Of a stretch of DNA of 64,000 nucleotides, positions 1 to 8,492 are shown piece by piece. The position numbers and the translations under genes are program-made. The number at the start of each line of letters is the position of its first letter. Position 1 is the stretch's first letter. Under the pieces are notes generated by a model that was given only the letters and a program-made list of their open reading frames with translations, had not been told where the DNA came from and made no database searches. Source of the stretch: GCA-003244245 sp035606945 (GTDB taxonomy: Bacteria; Actinomycetota; Actinomycetes; Mycobacteriales; Pseudonocardiaceae); contig DATNDR010000036.1 in NCBI GenBank assembly GCA_035606945.1, positions 62,001 to 126,000 of the forward strand, read 5' to 3'.

Positions 1-2
1 GG

Positions 3-1148
3 GAAGCGCTGCGGCTGCTGGACGACCTGCGGCGGACGCACGGTCGGCTGGACGCGCCGGTACCGATCGGTGAGTTCGGTGGCACCCTGTGCGTTGAGCT
101 CAATCACTGTGACCCGGCGGTGTTGCCGTCCGGGTTCCGTACCGACAGCAACGACTCCCGCATCCTGGCCTGCGCGCTGAACCTGGTCGCCGACGGTCGC
201 AACGTCACTCTGGTCACCAAGGATATGCCACTGCGCGTCAAGGCGGGGGCGGTCGGTTTGGCCGCCGACGAGTACCGCGCCCAGGACGTGGTGCCATCGG
301 GGTGGACCGGAATCAGCGACGTCGAGGTCGGCGCAGCGGTGCTCGACGAGCTCTACAAAGCGGGAATTGCCGATCTCGCCGAGCACCCCGACATCGCCGG
401 ACTGCCGTGCAACACCGGTTTGCGGTTGTTCTCCGGGACGGCGACCGCGCTGGGCCGGATCAGCCCGGACAAGCGAGTCCGGCTCGTTCGCGGGGATCGC
501 GAGGCTTTCGGCCTGCGGGGCCGTTCTGCTGAGCAGCGCATCGCGCTGGAGCTGCTGGCCGATCCCGACATCGGCATCGTCTCCCTCGGTGGCCGGGCCG
601 GAACCGGCAAGTCGGCGCTCGCGCTGTGCGCGGGTCTGGAAGCCGTGATGGAGCGCGGCGCGCACCGCCGGGTCATCGTCTTCCGGCCGCTGTACGCCGT
701 GGGCGGCCAGGAGCTGGGCTACTTGCCGGGCAGCGAGAACGAGAAGATGCAGCCCTGGGCGCAGGCGGTGTTCGACACTCTCGGCGCGATCGCGTCGCCG
801 AACGTCATCGATGAGGTCATCGACCGCGGGATGCTCGAGGTGATGCCGTTGACCCACATTCGCGGCCGGTCCCTGCACGACTCCTTCGTGATCGTCGACG
901 AGGCCCAGTCTCTGGAACGCAACGTGCTGCTTACGGTGCTGTCGAGGCTGGGTACCGGGTCCCGGGTGGTGCTCACCCACGACGTCGCGCAGCGGGACAA
1001 TCTCCGGGTCGGCCGCCATGACGGGGTGGCCGCGGTGATCGAGAAGCTCAAGGGGCACCCGCTGTTCGCGCACGTCACGCTCACTCGATCGGAGCGCTCG
1101 CCGATCGCCGCGCTGGTCACCGAGATGCTGGAGGGCTACGCACACTGA
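3..1148 (+). CDS. phoH2: PIN-PhoH family ATPase/RNase (PhoH2-like), 5' end outside window
   Basis: The reading frame is open from base 3, so the gene starts before the window; 381 residues are visible of the usual 430-470. The visible N-terminus is the end of a PIN nuclease domain (acidic TDSNDSRILACAL stretch, then VTLVTKDMPLRVKA). It is followed by a PhoH ATPase domain with a Walker A motif GGRAGTGKSALAL and a Walker B motif VIVDEAQS. PhoH2 proteins of this architecture are RNA helicases and ribonucleases, in mycobacteria linked to an upstream antitoxin-like ORF that would lie outside this window. Its position before fum-glpX matches Mycobacterium Rv1095. A perfect 15-bp inverted repeat lies just after the stop codon. 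Confidence 0.88.
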   Translation, partial: EALRLLDDLRRTHGRLDAPVPIGEFGGTLCVELNHCDPAVLPSGFRTDSNDSRILACALNLVADGRNVTLVTKDMPLRVKAGAVGLAADEYRAQDVVPSGWTGISDVEVGAAVLDELYKAGIADLAEHPDIAGLPCNTGLRLFSGTATALGRISPDKRVRLVRGDREAFGLRGRSAEQRIALELLADPDIGIVSLGGRAGTGKSALALCAGLEAVMERGAHRRVIVFRPLYAVGGQELGYLPGSENEKMQPWAQAVFDTLGAIASPNVIDEVIDRGMLEVMPLTHIRGRSLHDSFVIVDEAQSLERNVLLTVLSRLGTGSRVVLTHDVAQRDNLRVGRHDGVAAVIEKLKGHPLFAHVTLTRSERSPIAALVTEMLEGYAH

Positions 1149-1151
1149 GCG

Positions 1152-1214
1152 AGGTTGGCCGCTCTTGAAGAGCTACCAAGCCGCGTGCGGGGTGCCTTGA
1201 AGAGCGGCCAACCT
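1152..1214. repeat. 63-bp intergenic palindrome between convergent genes
   Basis: Bases 1152-1166 (AGGTTGGCCGCTCTT) are the exact reverse complement of 1200-1214, with three more pairs inside after one mismatch. It sits between the phoH2 stop and the SARP-gene stop and overlaps the last codons of the latter. There is no T-run. It could act as a bidirectional transcript end, or be one of the size-matched palindromes seen elsewhere in the window. Confidence 0.75.
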
Positions 1215-3743
1215 GACGGCCCTGCCCCCACCGGAGCTGGATCCGGACGGCACCAAAGCCATCTCCGGACGGGGGTCGGACCAGACGTCGAGGGCCTCGA
1301 GCACCTGCTGGAAGCAGCGGGCCGCCTTCTCGTGACACCGTTGCAGGCGATGCACCGTGCGGATCCGGCGGACCGCGCAGGCAACAGTATGGCGATCGAC
1401 CAATGCCCGCAGGTAGAGCAGGGAGTGCTCCAGGCGGGGCAGGGCTTCGTCGAAGCGGCTCGCATCGCGGCCGCCGGCGAGGCGGCCAGCCACGAGGGTG
1501 GCAACGGCACGATCACGCCCGGCTCCGCACGCCGTGAGCGTCTGGTCGAAACCGTCGAGTGCCTCATGCAGGCGGTGCAGGAGCCGGCGCAGCTCGCCTG
1601 CATCGGGCAGTGCCATGCTGCCCTGCCCGGCGTCGACCGTGCGCCGAGCCCCGGCGAGCATCAGCTCGCAGACTGCCCGCCAATCGTCGTAGTGTCCACG
1701 AGCGAGGAAAATTCCGGCTAGCCGCACGCCCAACGCCCACCCGAGCTGATCGGACCCGACCGCGTAGGCTTGGTCGATGGCGCCGATCAGGCCCGTGCAT
1801 TCCGCGGTGAGCCAACCGGCGGGGTCGGTGACCACAGCCGCGACCACCGATTCGTCAGGACGCCAGCAGGTCGCGGTGTCGACAGGCCGGGCGAAGGCGG
1901 GGCCGGTCATGGACCGTCCAGCCTGCTCGGCCAGAGCCAGCCATCCCCCGAAGGCCCGATCCAGCGCGGCGAGCCGGCCGGCGTGGGACTCCTGAGTCGC
2001 GGCCATCTCGCGGGCGTAGGCACGCAGCAGGTCATGGAAGCGGTACCGCAACCGCCCGGTCGCATCGTGCCCCGCCACCTCGAGCAGGTGCTGGTCAACC
2101 AGGGCGTCCATCAGGTCCTCAGCCACCGGCTGCGAGACGTCGAGCAGCGCTGCGGTCACCCACGGCGCGAAGTCGGCTGCCTCGATCAGCCCGAGCAGAC
2201 GCAAGGCGCGTCGAGCGATCACGTCCAGAGTGTCGTAGCTGCGCGCCAGGCTGGCGCGCACTTCCAGGTCTCCAAGCCGCAGGGTGTCCAAGCGAGTGCC
2301 CTCGTCGGTCAGATCGGCTTCGAGTCGCGACAGCGGCCAGTGCGGCCGGGCGCCCAGCCGGGCGCCGGCGACCCGGATCGCCAGCGGCAGGAAGCCGCAG
2401 AGCCGGACAATCTCCCGCGCCGAGACCGGCTCTGCGGCAACCCGTTGGGGGCCCGCAACTCGGGCGAGCAGTTCGATGGCCTGGTCGGGCGCGAAGACAT
2501 CCAGATCGACCCGCTGGGCACCGCCCAGGCCGGATAGCCGGGCTCGGCTGGTGACCAGGACCGCGCAGCCAGGAGTGCCCGGCAGCAGCGGTCGCAGCTG
2601 GGCCTCGCACGCCGCATCGTCGAGCAGGATGAGCAGCCGGCGATCCGCCAGTCGGCTGCGATACAGGGCAGCCCGTTCCTCGGCGTCGTCCGGGATGGCC
2701 ATCCGGTCCACCCCGAGCGCGCGCAGAAACCGGGCCAGCACGTCGGTGGCCGCCAGCGGCTGCGCCTGCGTACCTCGGAGGTCCACGAATAGCTGACCAT
2801 CGGGGTAGTGGGCGCGTAACCGGTGCGCGGCGTGCACGGCCAGGGCCGTCTTACCGCTGCCAGCCTGGCCGGCGATGGTGATGAGCACCGTTGCCGATCG
2901 ATCCGCCGCGCCGGCCAGGTGAGCGACCGTGGCGAGCTGGGTTTTGCGTCCGGTGAAGTCAGTGATGTCAGCGGGCAGCTGGGCCGGCGCGATGGACGGT
3001 GTCTTCGGGGCTTCCAGCAGCGGGTCGCCGGTCAGGATGGCGCGCTCCAGCCGTTGCAGCTCGTTACTCGGTTCCAGCCCGAGCTGGTCGACCAGGGCGG
3101 CTCGGGTGCGTTGGTAGACCTCCAGGGCCTCGGCTTGGCGACCTGCTTGGTACAGCGCGGTCATCAGCAATCCCTGGAGCTGTTCGCGCATCGGGTGCCG
3201 CGCCGCCAACTCGACGAGTTCCGCAACGATCGTGCCGGCGTGACCGCAGGCCAGCTCGGCGGTGTACAGCCGAGCCAGCCCGGCCAGCCGGCGCTCGGTC
3301 AAGCGGTCGGCCTCGGTGCGCAGCAGCGGCAGGTCGACCAGGTCGCTGAAGGCCTCCCCGCGCCACAGCTGTAGCGCGTTGCGCAGCAGACTCACCGCGC
3401 GGGCCGGCTGGGTGACGTCGGTACTTTCGGCAAGCGCGGACTCGAATCGCTCAGCGTCGAGTTCCCCGGGGTGTACTCGTAGCGTATAGCCGCCGTTGTC
3501 GTACTGGATCCGGTCTGGATCGCCCAGCGCCCGGCGCAATCGATGCACGTGAAGCTGCAGCTTTTTCCCCGCCCGCGGGTCCCGTTGGCCCGCCCACAAG
3601 GCGTCGACCAACACATCCACCGGCACCGGCGTGTTCGGGCGGGTGAGCAGCACACCCAGTAACATGCGGGGCATCGGGGCGGAGAGCTGGACCGGTGTGT
3701 CGCCGAGTCGCACTCGCAGCGGGCCGAGAACCTCGAAGTCCAC
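1173..3743 (-). CDS. SARP/AfsR-like transcriptional regulator (BTAD + NB-ARC)
   Basis: The protein has 856 residues. An OmpR-type winged helix (about 1-95, beginning DFEVLGPLRV) is followed by a bacterial transcriptional activation domain (about 100-240). An NB-ARC ATPase follows, with P-loop GQAGSGKT at 292-299, a Walker B-like LLILLDDA and a VLVTSR sensor segment. The C-terminus is helical and lacks the long TPR array of AfsR. I chose the GTG at 3743 because GGAGG lies 7 nt upstream and the BTAD fold begins there; the frame stays open upstream, but that part looks non-coding. The gene is divergent from a secreted-protein gene whose upstream DNA carries three 11-bp-spaced heptamers, the typical operator layout for SARPs. 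The target is unknown. Confidence 0.88.
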   Translation of the reverse strand: MDFEVLGPLRVRLGDTPVQLSAPMPRMLLGVLLTRPNTPVPVDVLVDALWAGQRDPRAGKKLQLHVHRLRRALGDPDRIQYDNGGYTLRVHPGELDAERFESALAESTDVTQPARAVSLLRNALQLWRGEAFSDLVDLPLLRTEADRLTERRLAGLARLYTAELACGHAGTIVAELVELAARHPMREQLQGLLMTALYQAGRQAEALEVYQRTRAALVDQLGLEPSNELQRLERAILTGDPLLEAPKTPSIAPAQLPADITDFTGRKTQLATVAHLAGAADRSATVLITIAGQAGSGKTALAVHAAHRLRAHYPDGQLFVDLRGTQAQPLAATDVLARFLRALGVDRMAIPDDAEERAALYRSRLADRRLLILLDDAACEAQLRPLLPGTPGCAVLVTSRARLSGLGGAQRVDLDVFAPDQAIELLARVAGPQRVAAEPVSAREIVRLCGFLPLAIRVAGARLGARPHWPLSRLEADLTDEGTRLDTLRLGDLEVRASLARSYDTLDVIARRALRLLGLIEAADFAPWVTAALLDVSQPVAEDLMDALVDQHLLEVAGHDATGRLRYRFHDLLRAYAREMAATQESHAGRLAALDRAFGGWLALAEQAGRSMTGPAFARPVDTATCWRPDESVVAAVVTDPAGWLTAECTGLIGAIDQAYAVGSDQLGWALGVRLAGIFLARGHYDDWRAVCELMLAGARRTVDAGQGSMALPDAGELRRLLHRLHEALDGFDQTLTACGAGRDRAVATLVAGRLAGGRDASRFDEALPRLEHSLLYLRALVDRHTVACAVRRIRTVHRLQRCHEKAARCFQQVLEALDVWSDPRPEMALVPSGSSSGGGRAVRLAALQGTPHAAW

Positions 3744-3913
3744 TCCGCCACCTCCGCTCAGCCGCCACCTCGCTGGGTCAGCACCGAGTGTAGCCATACG
3801 ATGCCAGCAGGTAACCGAGCTTTCCCCCAATCGGGACGAATGACAGCGTAGATTCCCAGGTTCGCTGCTCGCGGTCACGCGGCGAGACAGGTGATGCAAT
3901 CGTGGGTGACGGC

Positions 3914-3942
3914 CGGCAAGCGCGCGGAAAGCGCCCGGAAAG
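3914..3942 (+). promoter_or_regulatory. SARP-type operator: three heptamers at 11-bp spacing
   Basis: CGGCAAG (3914-3920), CGGAAAG (3925-3931) and CGGAAAG (3936-3942) repeat with an exact 11-bp period, so they fall on one face of the helix. A -10-like TAGCGT lies 10 bp downstream at 3953-3958. SARP proteins bind such direct repeats close to the -10 box. The neighbouring BTAD regulator is the obvious candidate to bind here; that link is inferred. Confidence 0.6.
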
Positions 3943-3952
3943 CGGCGCGACC

Positions 3953-3958
3953 TAGCGT
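3953..3958 (+). promoter_or_regulatory. Candidate -10 box for the secreted SH3-like gene
   Basis: TAGCGT fits the actinobacterial TANNNT pattern. It lies 10 bp after the last heptamer and about 85 nt before the downstream start codon. No good -35 box is visible, as expected for an activator-dependent promoter. Confidence 0.4.
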
Positions 3959-4042
3959 GGACGTCGCAACGTATCCCAGGAGACGGGGGCGGCGGGGGAC
4001 CTGGGATGCCCATGACGACGAACAGAGAGAGGGGACTTTCTG

Positions 4043-4459
4043 ATGTCTTGGACCTCCGCACGGGTGGCCGCTCCGGTGCTCGCCGCGGCCACCGCAACAC
4101 TGGCCATCGCAGCGCCAGCCTATGCAGATGGCCATAAGCCTGGGGTGGGCGCCTCCACGATGGTGTCCTGCGGGTTGAGCTACCCGGCCAAAGACCACCG
4201 TCCATGGGTGAATTTCCCGCCCAACACGGTGACTTTGCGCAGTGGCCCCAGCAATTCCTGCATACAAAAGGGTCAGGGCGTGCACGACCAGAGTGCTCAA
4301 TACTTCTGCTACACCCCTGGAGACGGCGGCACCTGGACCTACCTGCGCAATACATCCACTGCAGACGAGGGCTGGGTACGCGACGATCTACTGCCCGATT
4401 ACGGCAGCACTATGCCATGTGAAGAGCACCCACCACCGGCGACCGTCAACCGAGGGTGA
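4043..4459 (+). CDS. Small secreted protein with SH3-like domain
   Basis: The protein has 138 residues. The N-terminus is a classical Sec signal peptide (hydrophobic AAATATLAIAAPAYA followed by DG; cleavage expected near residue 29). The mature part has about 110 residues and four or more cysteines. Segments resembling bacterial SH3 domains can be seen: VTLRSGPS, a WTYLRN segment and EGWVRDDLL. Such proteins usually act outside the cell, binding peptidoglycan or another wall component, but no enzyme motif is present. A purine-rich GAGAGGGG lies upstream of the ATG. The gene ends 4 bp before the convergent fumC stop, and its promoter holds a SARP-like repeat array. Confidence 0.75.
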   Translation: MSWTSARVAAPVLAAATATLAIAAPAYADGHKPGVGASTMVSCGLSYPAKDHRPWVNFPPNTVTLRSGPSNSCIQKGQGVHDQSAQYFCYTPGDGGTWTYLRNTSTADEGWVRDDLLPDYGSTMPCEEHPPPATVNRG

Positions 4460-4463
4460 TCAG

Positions 4464-5864
4464 TTAGCCGGGTTCCAGCTGGGCCATCTTGAGGACGTCG
4501 AGGGCAGCGTCGAGTTGGTCAGGGGTGAGGGTTCCGTTATCGAGGTGGCCGCGGGCGCGGACGACATCGCGAATCGTGCGCTTTTCCAGCAGCGCTTGTT
4601 TCACGATGGAGGCGGCCTCCTCATAACCGACATAGCCGTTGAGCGCGGTCACGATCGCCGGGGACGACTCGGCGTACTCGCGGCAACGCACGGCATCGGC
4701 CTGGGCACCTTCGACGACTCGGTCAGCGAGCAACCGGGCGGCCGCGGCGAGCAACCGGGCCGATTCCAGCACGTTGCGCGCCATCACCGGCATCATCACA
4801 TTGATCTCCAGGTTGCCCTGGGAGCCGGCGAACGCGACGCACGCATCGTTACCGATCACTTGAGCGGCCACCATCATGGTGGCCTCGCAGATCACCGGGT
4901 TCACCTTGCCGGGCATGATCGACGACCCGGGCTGCAGATCGGGTAGCCGCAGCTCGGCCAGGCCGGCACGGGGACCCGAACCGAGCCACCGGAAGTCATT
5001 GGCGATCTTGAACAGGGACACGGCGACGGTGCGCAGCGCGCCGGAGCACTCGACCAGACCATCCCGCGCGGCCTGCGCCTCGATGTGGTCGCGCGCCTCG
5101 GTGAGCACGTCCAGGCCAGTCATCCGGCGCAACTGCTCGACGACGGCGGCACCGAAACCCGCCGGTGCGTTCAACCGGGTACCCACCGCGGTGCCCCCGA
5201 TCGGCAGCTCCGCCAGCCGGGGCAGGCAGCTCGCCAGCCGTTCGACGCCGTAGCGAGCCTGTGCGGCCCACCCACCGGCTTCCTGGCCGAGCGTGATCGG
5301 CACCGCGTCCATCAGGTGCGTGCGGCCCGCCTTGACCACGTTGGCCCAGTCGCGGGAGCGGCGGGTCAATGCCGAAGCCAGGTGCACCAGCGCCGGCATC
5401 ACGTCGTGCGCGACAGCCTCGGTGGCGGCCAGGTGGATAGTCGTCGGGAACACGTCGTTGGACGACTGAGATGCGTTGACGTGGTCGTTGGGGTGCACGT
5501 CGGCGCCGGTGGCCCGGCTGGCGACGGTGGCGATCACCTCGTTGGCGTTCATGTTGGAGCTGGTGCCCGAGCCGGTCTGGAATACATCGACGGGAAACTG
5601 GGCGTCATGCTCACCGGCCGCCACCTGATCGGCAGCAGCGGCAATCGCCCCGGCGAGCTGCTCGTCGAGCACCCCCAGTTGCGCATTCACCCGCGCGCAA
5701 GCGGCCTTGACCAGTCCTAACGCCCGAATCTGGGCTCGTTCCAGGCCCCGGCCGGAGATCGGGAAGTTGTCCACGGCGCGTTGGGTCTGGGCGCGGTACA
5801 GGGCGTCGACGGGCACCTGCACCTCGCCCATGGTGTCGCGTTCGGTCCGGTACTGCTGGGTCAT
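4464..5864 (-). CDS. fumC: Class II fumarate hydratase
   Basis: The protein has 466 residues, normal for the family. It interconverts fumarate and L-malate in the TCA cycle and needs no iron-sulfur cluster. The fumarase/aspartase signature GSSIMPGKVNP lies at 313-323, and the conserved active-site segment GRTHLMDAVP lies around His183. The N-terminus (YRTERDTMGEV, then RAQTQRAVDNFPISG) matches class II fumarases rather than aspartases. The ATG overlaps the glpX stop as ATGA, so the two are translationally coupled. This gives the order xseA-xseB-glpX-fumC, as in mycobacteria. Confidence 0.95.
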   Translation of the reverse strand: MTQQYRTERDTMGEVQVPVDALYRAQTQRAVDNFPISGRGLERAQIRALGLVKAACARVNAQLGVLDEQLAGAIAAAADQVAAGEHDAQFPVDVFQTGSGTSSNMNANEVIATVASRATGADVHPNDHVNASQSSNDVFPTTIHLAATEAVAHDVMPALVHLASALTRRSRDWANVVKAGRTHLMDAVPITLGQEAGGWAAQARYGVERLASCLPRLAELPIGGTAVGTRLNAPAGFGAAVVEQLRRMTGLDVLTEARDHIEAQAARDGLVECSGALRTVAVSLFKIANDFRWLGSGPRAGLAELRLPDLQPGSSIMPGKVNPVICEATMMVAAQVIGNDACVAFAGSQGNLEINVMMPVMARNVLESARLLAAAARLLADRVVEGAQADAVRCREYAESSPAIVTALNGYVGYEEAASIVKQALLEKRTIRDVVRARGHLDNGTLTPDQLDAALDVLKMAQLEPG

Positions 5865-6895
5865 ACCCGGGGCATCTGGTCGAAGTCCACCGCGGCGTAC
5901 TGGCGCAGCTTGTCCAGCCGGTGCACGCTGTCGATCATCCGCACGGTGCCGGACCTGGAGCGCATCACGATGGAATGAGTGCGGCAGCCTCCGGTGTGAT
6001 ACGTCACCCCGCGCAGCAGTTCCCCGTCGGTGATGCCGGTGGCGCAGAAGAACACGTTGTCGCCGCAGACCAGATCTTCGGTGGTGAGGATCCGGTCCAG
6101 GTCGTGGCCGGCATCGAGCGCCGCCTGACGCTCAGCGTCGTCCCGGGGCCACAACCGGCCTTGGATCGCGCCGCCCATGCAGCGCAGCGCGGCGGCGCTG
6201 ATGATGCCCTCCGGGGTGCCGCCGATACCGATCAGCAGGTCCACGCCAGTGTCCGGCCGGGCCGCGGCGATCGCACCCGCGACGTCACCATCGGTGATGA
6301 ACGTGATCCGGGACCCGGCCTCCCGAACCTGGCGTACCAGCTCGTTGTGCCGGGGCCGGTCCAGGATGCACACCGTGATGTCGGAGATGTCCATCCGCTT
6401 GGCCTGGGCGACGCGCTTGATGTTCTCCGCCACTGGTGCGGACAGATCGATGACCTCGGCCGCCTCCGGCCCGGTGGCGATTTTTTCCATGTAGAACACC
6501 GCAGAGGGATCGAACATCGTGCCTCGTTCAGAGACGGCGAGCACGGCCAGCGCGTTGGGCATGCCCTTGCTCATCAGCGTGGTGCCGTCGATCGGGTCGA
6601 CCGCGACATCGCATTCCGGTCCCTGCCCGTTGCCGACCTCCTCGCCGTTGAACAGCATCGGTGCTTCGTCTTTTTCCCCCTCACCGATCACCACGACGCC
6701 GCGCATCGAGACGGTGCCGATCAGCTTGCGCATGGCGTCCACCGCGGCCTGGTCACCGCCATTCTTGTCACCGCGACCGACCCAGCGGCCAGCAGCCATC
6801 GCGGCGGCCTCGGTCACCCGCACCAGTTCCATGGCGAGGTTGCGGTCAGGCTCCTCGTGCGTCACGTTCTGGCGTGGAGCCGACAAAGTACTCAT
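5861..6895 (-). CDS. glpX: Class II fructose-1,6-bisphosphatase
   Basis: The protein has 344 residues. It dephosphorylates fructose-1,6-bisphosphate in gluconeogenesis and is the only FBPase type in many actinobacteria. The metal-binding motif DPIDGTT lies at 100-106, with the family's GEGEKDEAPML segment before it and GIGGTPEGI later. The frame is open to 6949, but the ATG at 6895 has GGAGG just upstream and begins the typical sequence MSTLSAPRQNV. It overlaps fumC by four bases. A 90-bp gap separates it from xseB. Confidence 0.95.
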   Translation of the reverse strand: MSTLSAPRQNVTHEEPDRNLAMELVRVTEAAAMAAGRWVGRGDKNGGDQAAVDAMRKLIGTVSMRGVVVIGEGEKDEAPMLFNGEEVGNGQGPECDVAVDPIDGTTLMSKGMPNALAVLAVSERGTMFDPSAVFYMEKIATGPEAAEVIDLSAPVAENIKRVAQAKRMDISDITVCILDRPRHNELVRQVREAGSRITFITDGDVAGAIAAARPDTGVDLLIGIGGTPEGIISAAALRCMGGAIQGRLWPRDDAERQAALDAGHDLDRILTTEDLVCGDNVFFCATGITDGELLRGVTYHTGGCRTHSIVMRSRSGTVRMIDSVHRLDKLRQYAAVDFDQMPRV

Positions 6896-6985
6896 AAACC
6901 CTCCCGGAATGTGCGGCGCGCCAAATAGTCGAATAGGGAACCCTCGCAATCCTCCCAGATTCTTTACGTTGTGAGCGGGTGGGCG

Positions 6986-7249
6986 TCAGGGCAGCTGCTC
7001 GCGAGCGGCGATCACCGACTCGATCCGCTCCCGGGCGCCTGCAAGGTGCCGCTGGCACGCTTCGGCGAGCTGCTCTCCTCGCTCCCACAGCGTGAGGGAC
7101 TCCTCAAGGCTCAGCCCACCGGTTTCCAGCCGACGCACCACTTCGGCTAACTCGTCGCGCGCTGCCTCGTAGCCCAGCGTTGCCGGGTCGGACCTGCCAT
7201 TGTCTGCGCCCTTTCCGGCATCAGAGGCGCTGTTGCTGTCATCGTTCAC
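6986..7249 (-). CDS. xseB: Exonuclease VII small subunit
   Basis: The protein has 87 residues. It partners the large subunit XseA in exonuclease VII, which degrades single-stranded DNA from both ends. The family core GYEAARDELAEVVRRLETGG, followed by LSLEESLTLWERGEQLA, is clear. An acidic, Ser/Asn-rich N-terminal tail of about 22 residues precedes it. The GTG start overlaps the end of xseA by 11 bases, so the two are co-translated. Confidence 0.93.
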   Translation of the reverse strand: MNDDSNSASDAGKGADNGRSDPATLGYEAARDELAEVVRRLETGGLSLEESLTLWERGEQLAEACQRHLAGARERIESVIAAREQLP

Positions 7250-8492
7250 CGGTCACCACCGCACCCAGGGCCCCATCGCATAGCCGTATGCGCAGCTCGG
7301 TGCCCTGCGGGGCCTCGGTCACCGATCGCAGCACCGGGGCGGGCCCGGTATCAGTAGTCGCACGCTGGACCACGGCGTACCCGCGGGCCAGAGTGGCTGC
7401 CGGTCCCAGCGTCGTCAAGCGTGCCGCCGTGTGCGTCAACCCGTCCTGTGCCGTCCGTAGCCTTCCCACCAGGGCCCGGTCGGCGCGGGTGCGCAGTTCG
7501 GTCACCATCCGGGCGTGCTCGGACAGCGGGCGCAGCGGGTTGGCCAGCACCGGACGGGTGCGCAGCGCGTCGAGCAGCCGCCGCTCCCGATCGACCCACC
7601 CGTGCAGGGCACGCCGGCAGCGGTTACGCAGTTGGTGCACCGCAGCAGTTTCTTCCGCGACGTCGGGCACCACGCATTTGCCGGCGTCGGTGGGAGTGGA
7701 GCAGCGCTTGTCCGCCACGTGGTCGACCAGCGGGGTGTCCGGCTCGTGGCCGATCGCTGAGAGCACCGGGGTGGTGCAGCGCGACACCGCGCGGCACAGC
7801 GCCTCATCGGAAAACGGCAACAGGTCCTCCACGCTGCCCCCGCCGCGGGCCAGCACGATCACCTCCACTGCGGGGTCTGTGTCCAGTGCGGCTAGTGCTT
7901 CAACGATCTGGCTCACCGCGAGCGGACCTTGCACCGCAACATTGCACACCCGGAAGTTCACCGCGGGCCAGCGGGCGGTGGCGTTGCTGAGCACGTCGCG
8001 TTCGGCTGCGCTGCCCCGGCCGGTGATCAGCCCAACGCAGCCGGGCAGCAACGGCAGCGCCCGCTTGCGCCGGGGGTCGAACAGGCCTTCGGCGTCCAGG
8101 ACGCGCCGCAGCCGCTCGATGCGGGCCAGCAACTCGCCGATCCCCACCGCGCGGATCTCGTCGACGCGCAGGCTCAGCGTGCTGCGGCCCAGGTGCAACG
8201 ACGGCTTGCCGTGTACCACCACCCGGCAGCCATCCACCAGTGGCGGCTGCCGATCCCGGACCAGCGCGGTCGCGCAGGTAAGCGTCACCGACACGTCGGC
8301 CACCGGGTCGCGCAGGGTGAGAAACGCGGTGCCGGTACCCGGTTTGGCGCTGATCTGGGTGATCTGCCCCTCGACCCAGACCGCACCCAACCGGTCGATC
8401 CACCCGGCGATCTTGCGGGCGACGGTGCGGACCGGCCAAGGCGTTTCCGGTGTCGTGGCGGCTGGAGTTTCGGTCCCCGAATTGTTGATCAC
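7239..8492 (-). CDS. xseA: Exonuclease VII large subunit
   Basis: The protein has 417 residues, the expected length. An N-terminal OB-fold (WVEGQITQISAKPGTGTAFL) is followed by the catalytic core with GLITGRGSAAERDVL, VIVLARGGGSVEDLLPF and SAIGHEPDTPLVDHVADKR. The frame is open far upstream, but the GTG at 8492 forms a GTGA overlap with the preceding gene and starts at the family's usual N-terminus. It belongs to the operon running from 9058 down to fumC. Confidence 0.94.
   Translation of the reverse strand: MINNSGTETPAATTPETPWPVRTVARKIAGWIDRLGAVWVEGQITQISAKPGTGTAFLTLRDPVADVSVTLTCATALVRDRQPPLVDGCRVVVHGKPSLHLGRSTLSLRVDEIRAVGIGELLARIERLRRVLDAEGLFDPRRKRALPLLPGCVGLITGRGSAAERDVLSNATARWPAVNFRVCNVAVQGPLAVSQIVEALAALDTDPAVEVIVLARGGGSVEDLLPFSDEALCRAVSRCTTPVLSAIGHEPDTPLVDHVADKRCSTPTDAGKCVVPDVAEETAAVHQLRNRCRRALHGWVDRERRLLDALRTRPVLANPLRPLSEHARMVTELRTRADRALVGRLRTAQDGLTHTAARLTTLGPAATLARGYAVVQRATTDTGPAPVLRSVTEAPQGTELRIRLCDGALGAVVTGER

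Noticed and set aside
3744..4355. N-terminal extension of the SARP-like ORF (about 200 residues)
   Set aside because: The extension has no domain-like sequence, runs through the divergent promoter, and the GTG at 3743 has a good ribosome-binding site at the start of the conserved fold.
5085..5720. Plus-strand frames over fumC and glpX
   Set aside because: They are antisense frames of well-conserved genes and have no start signals.
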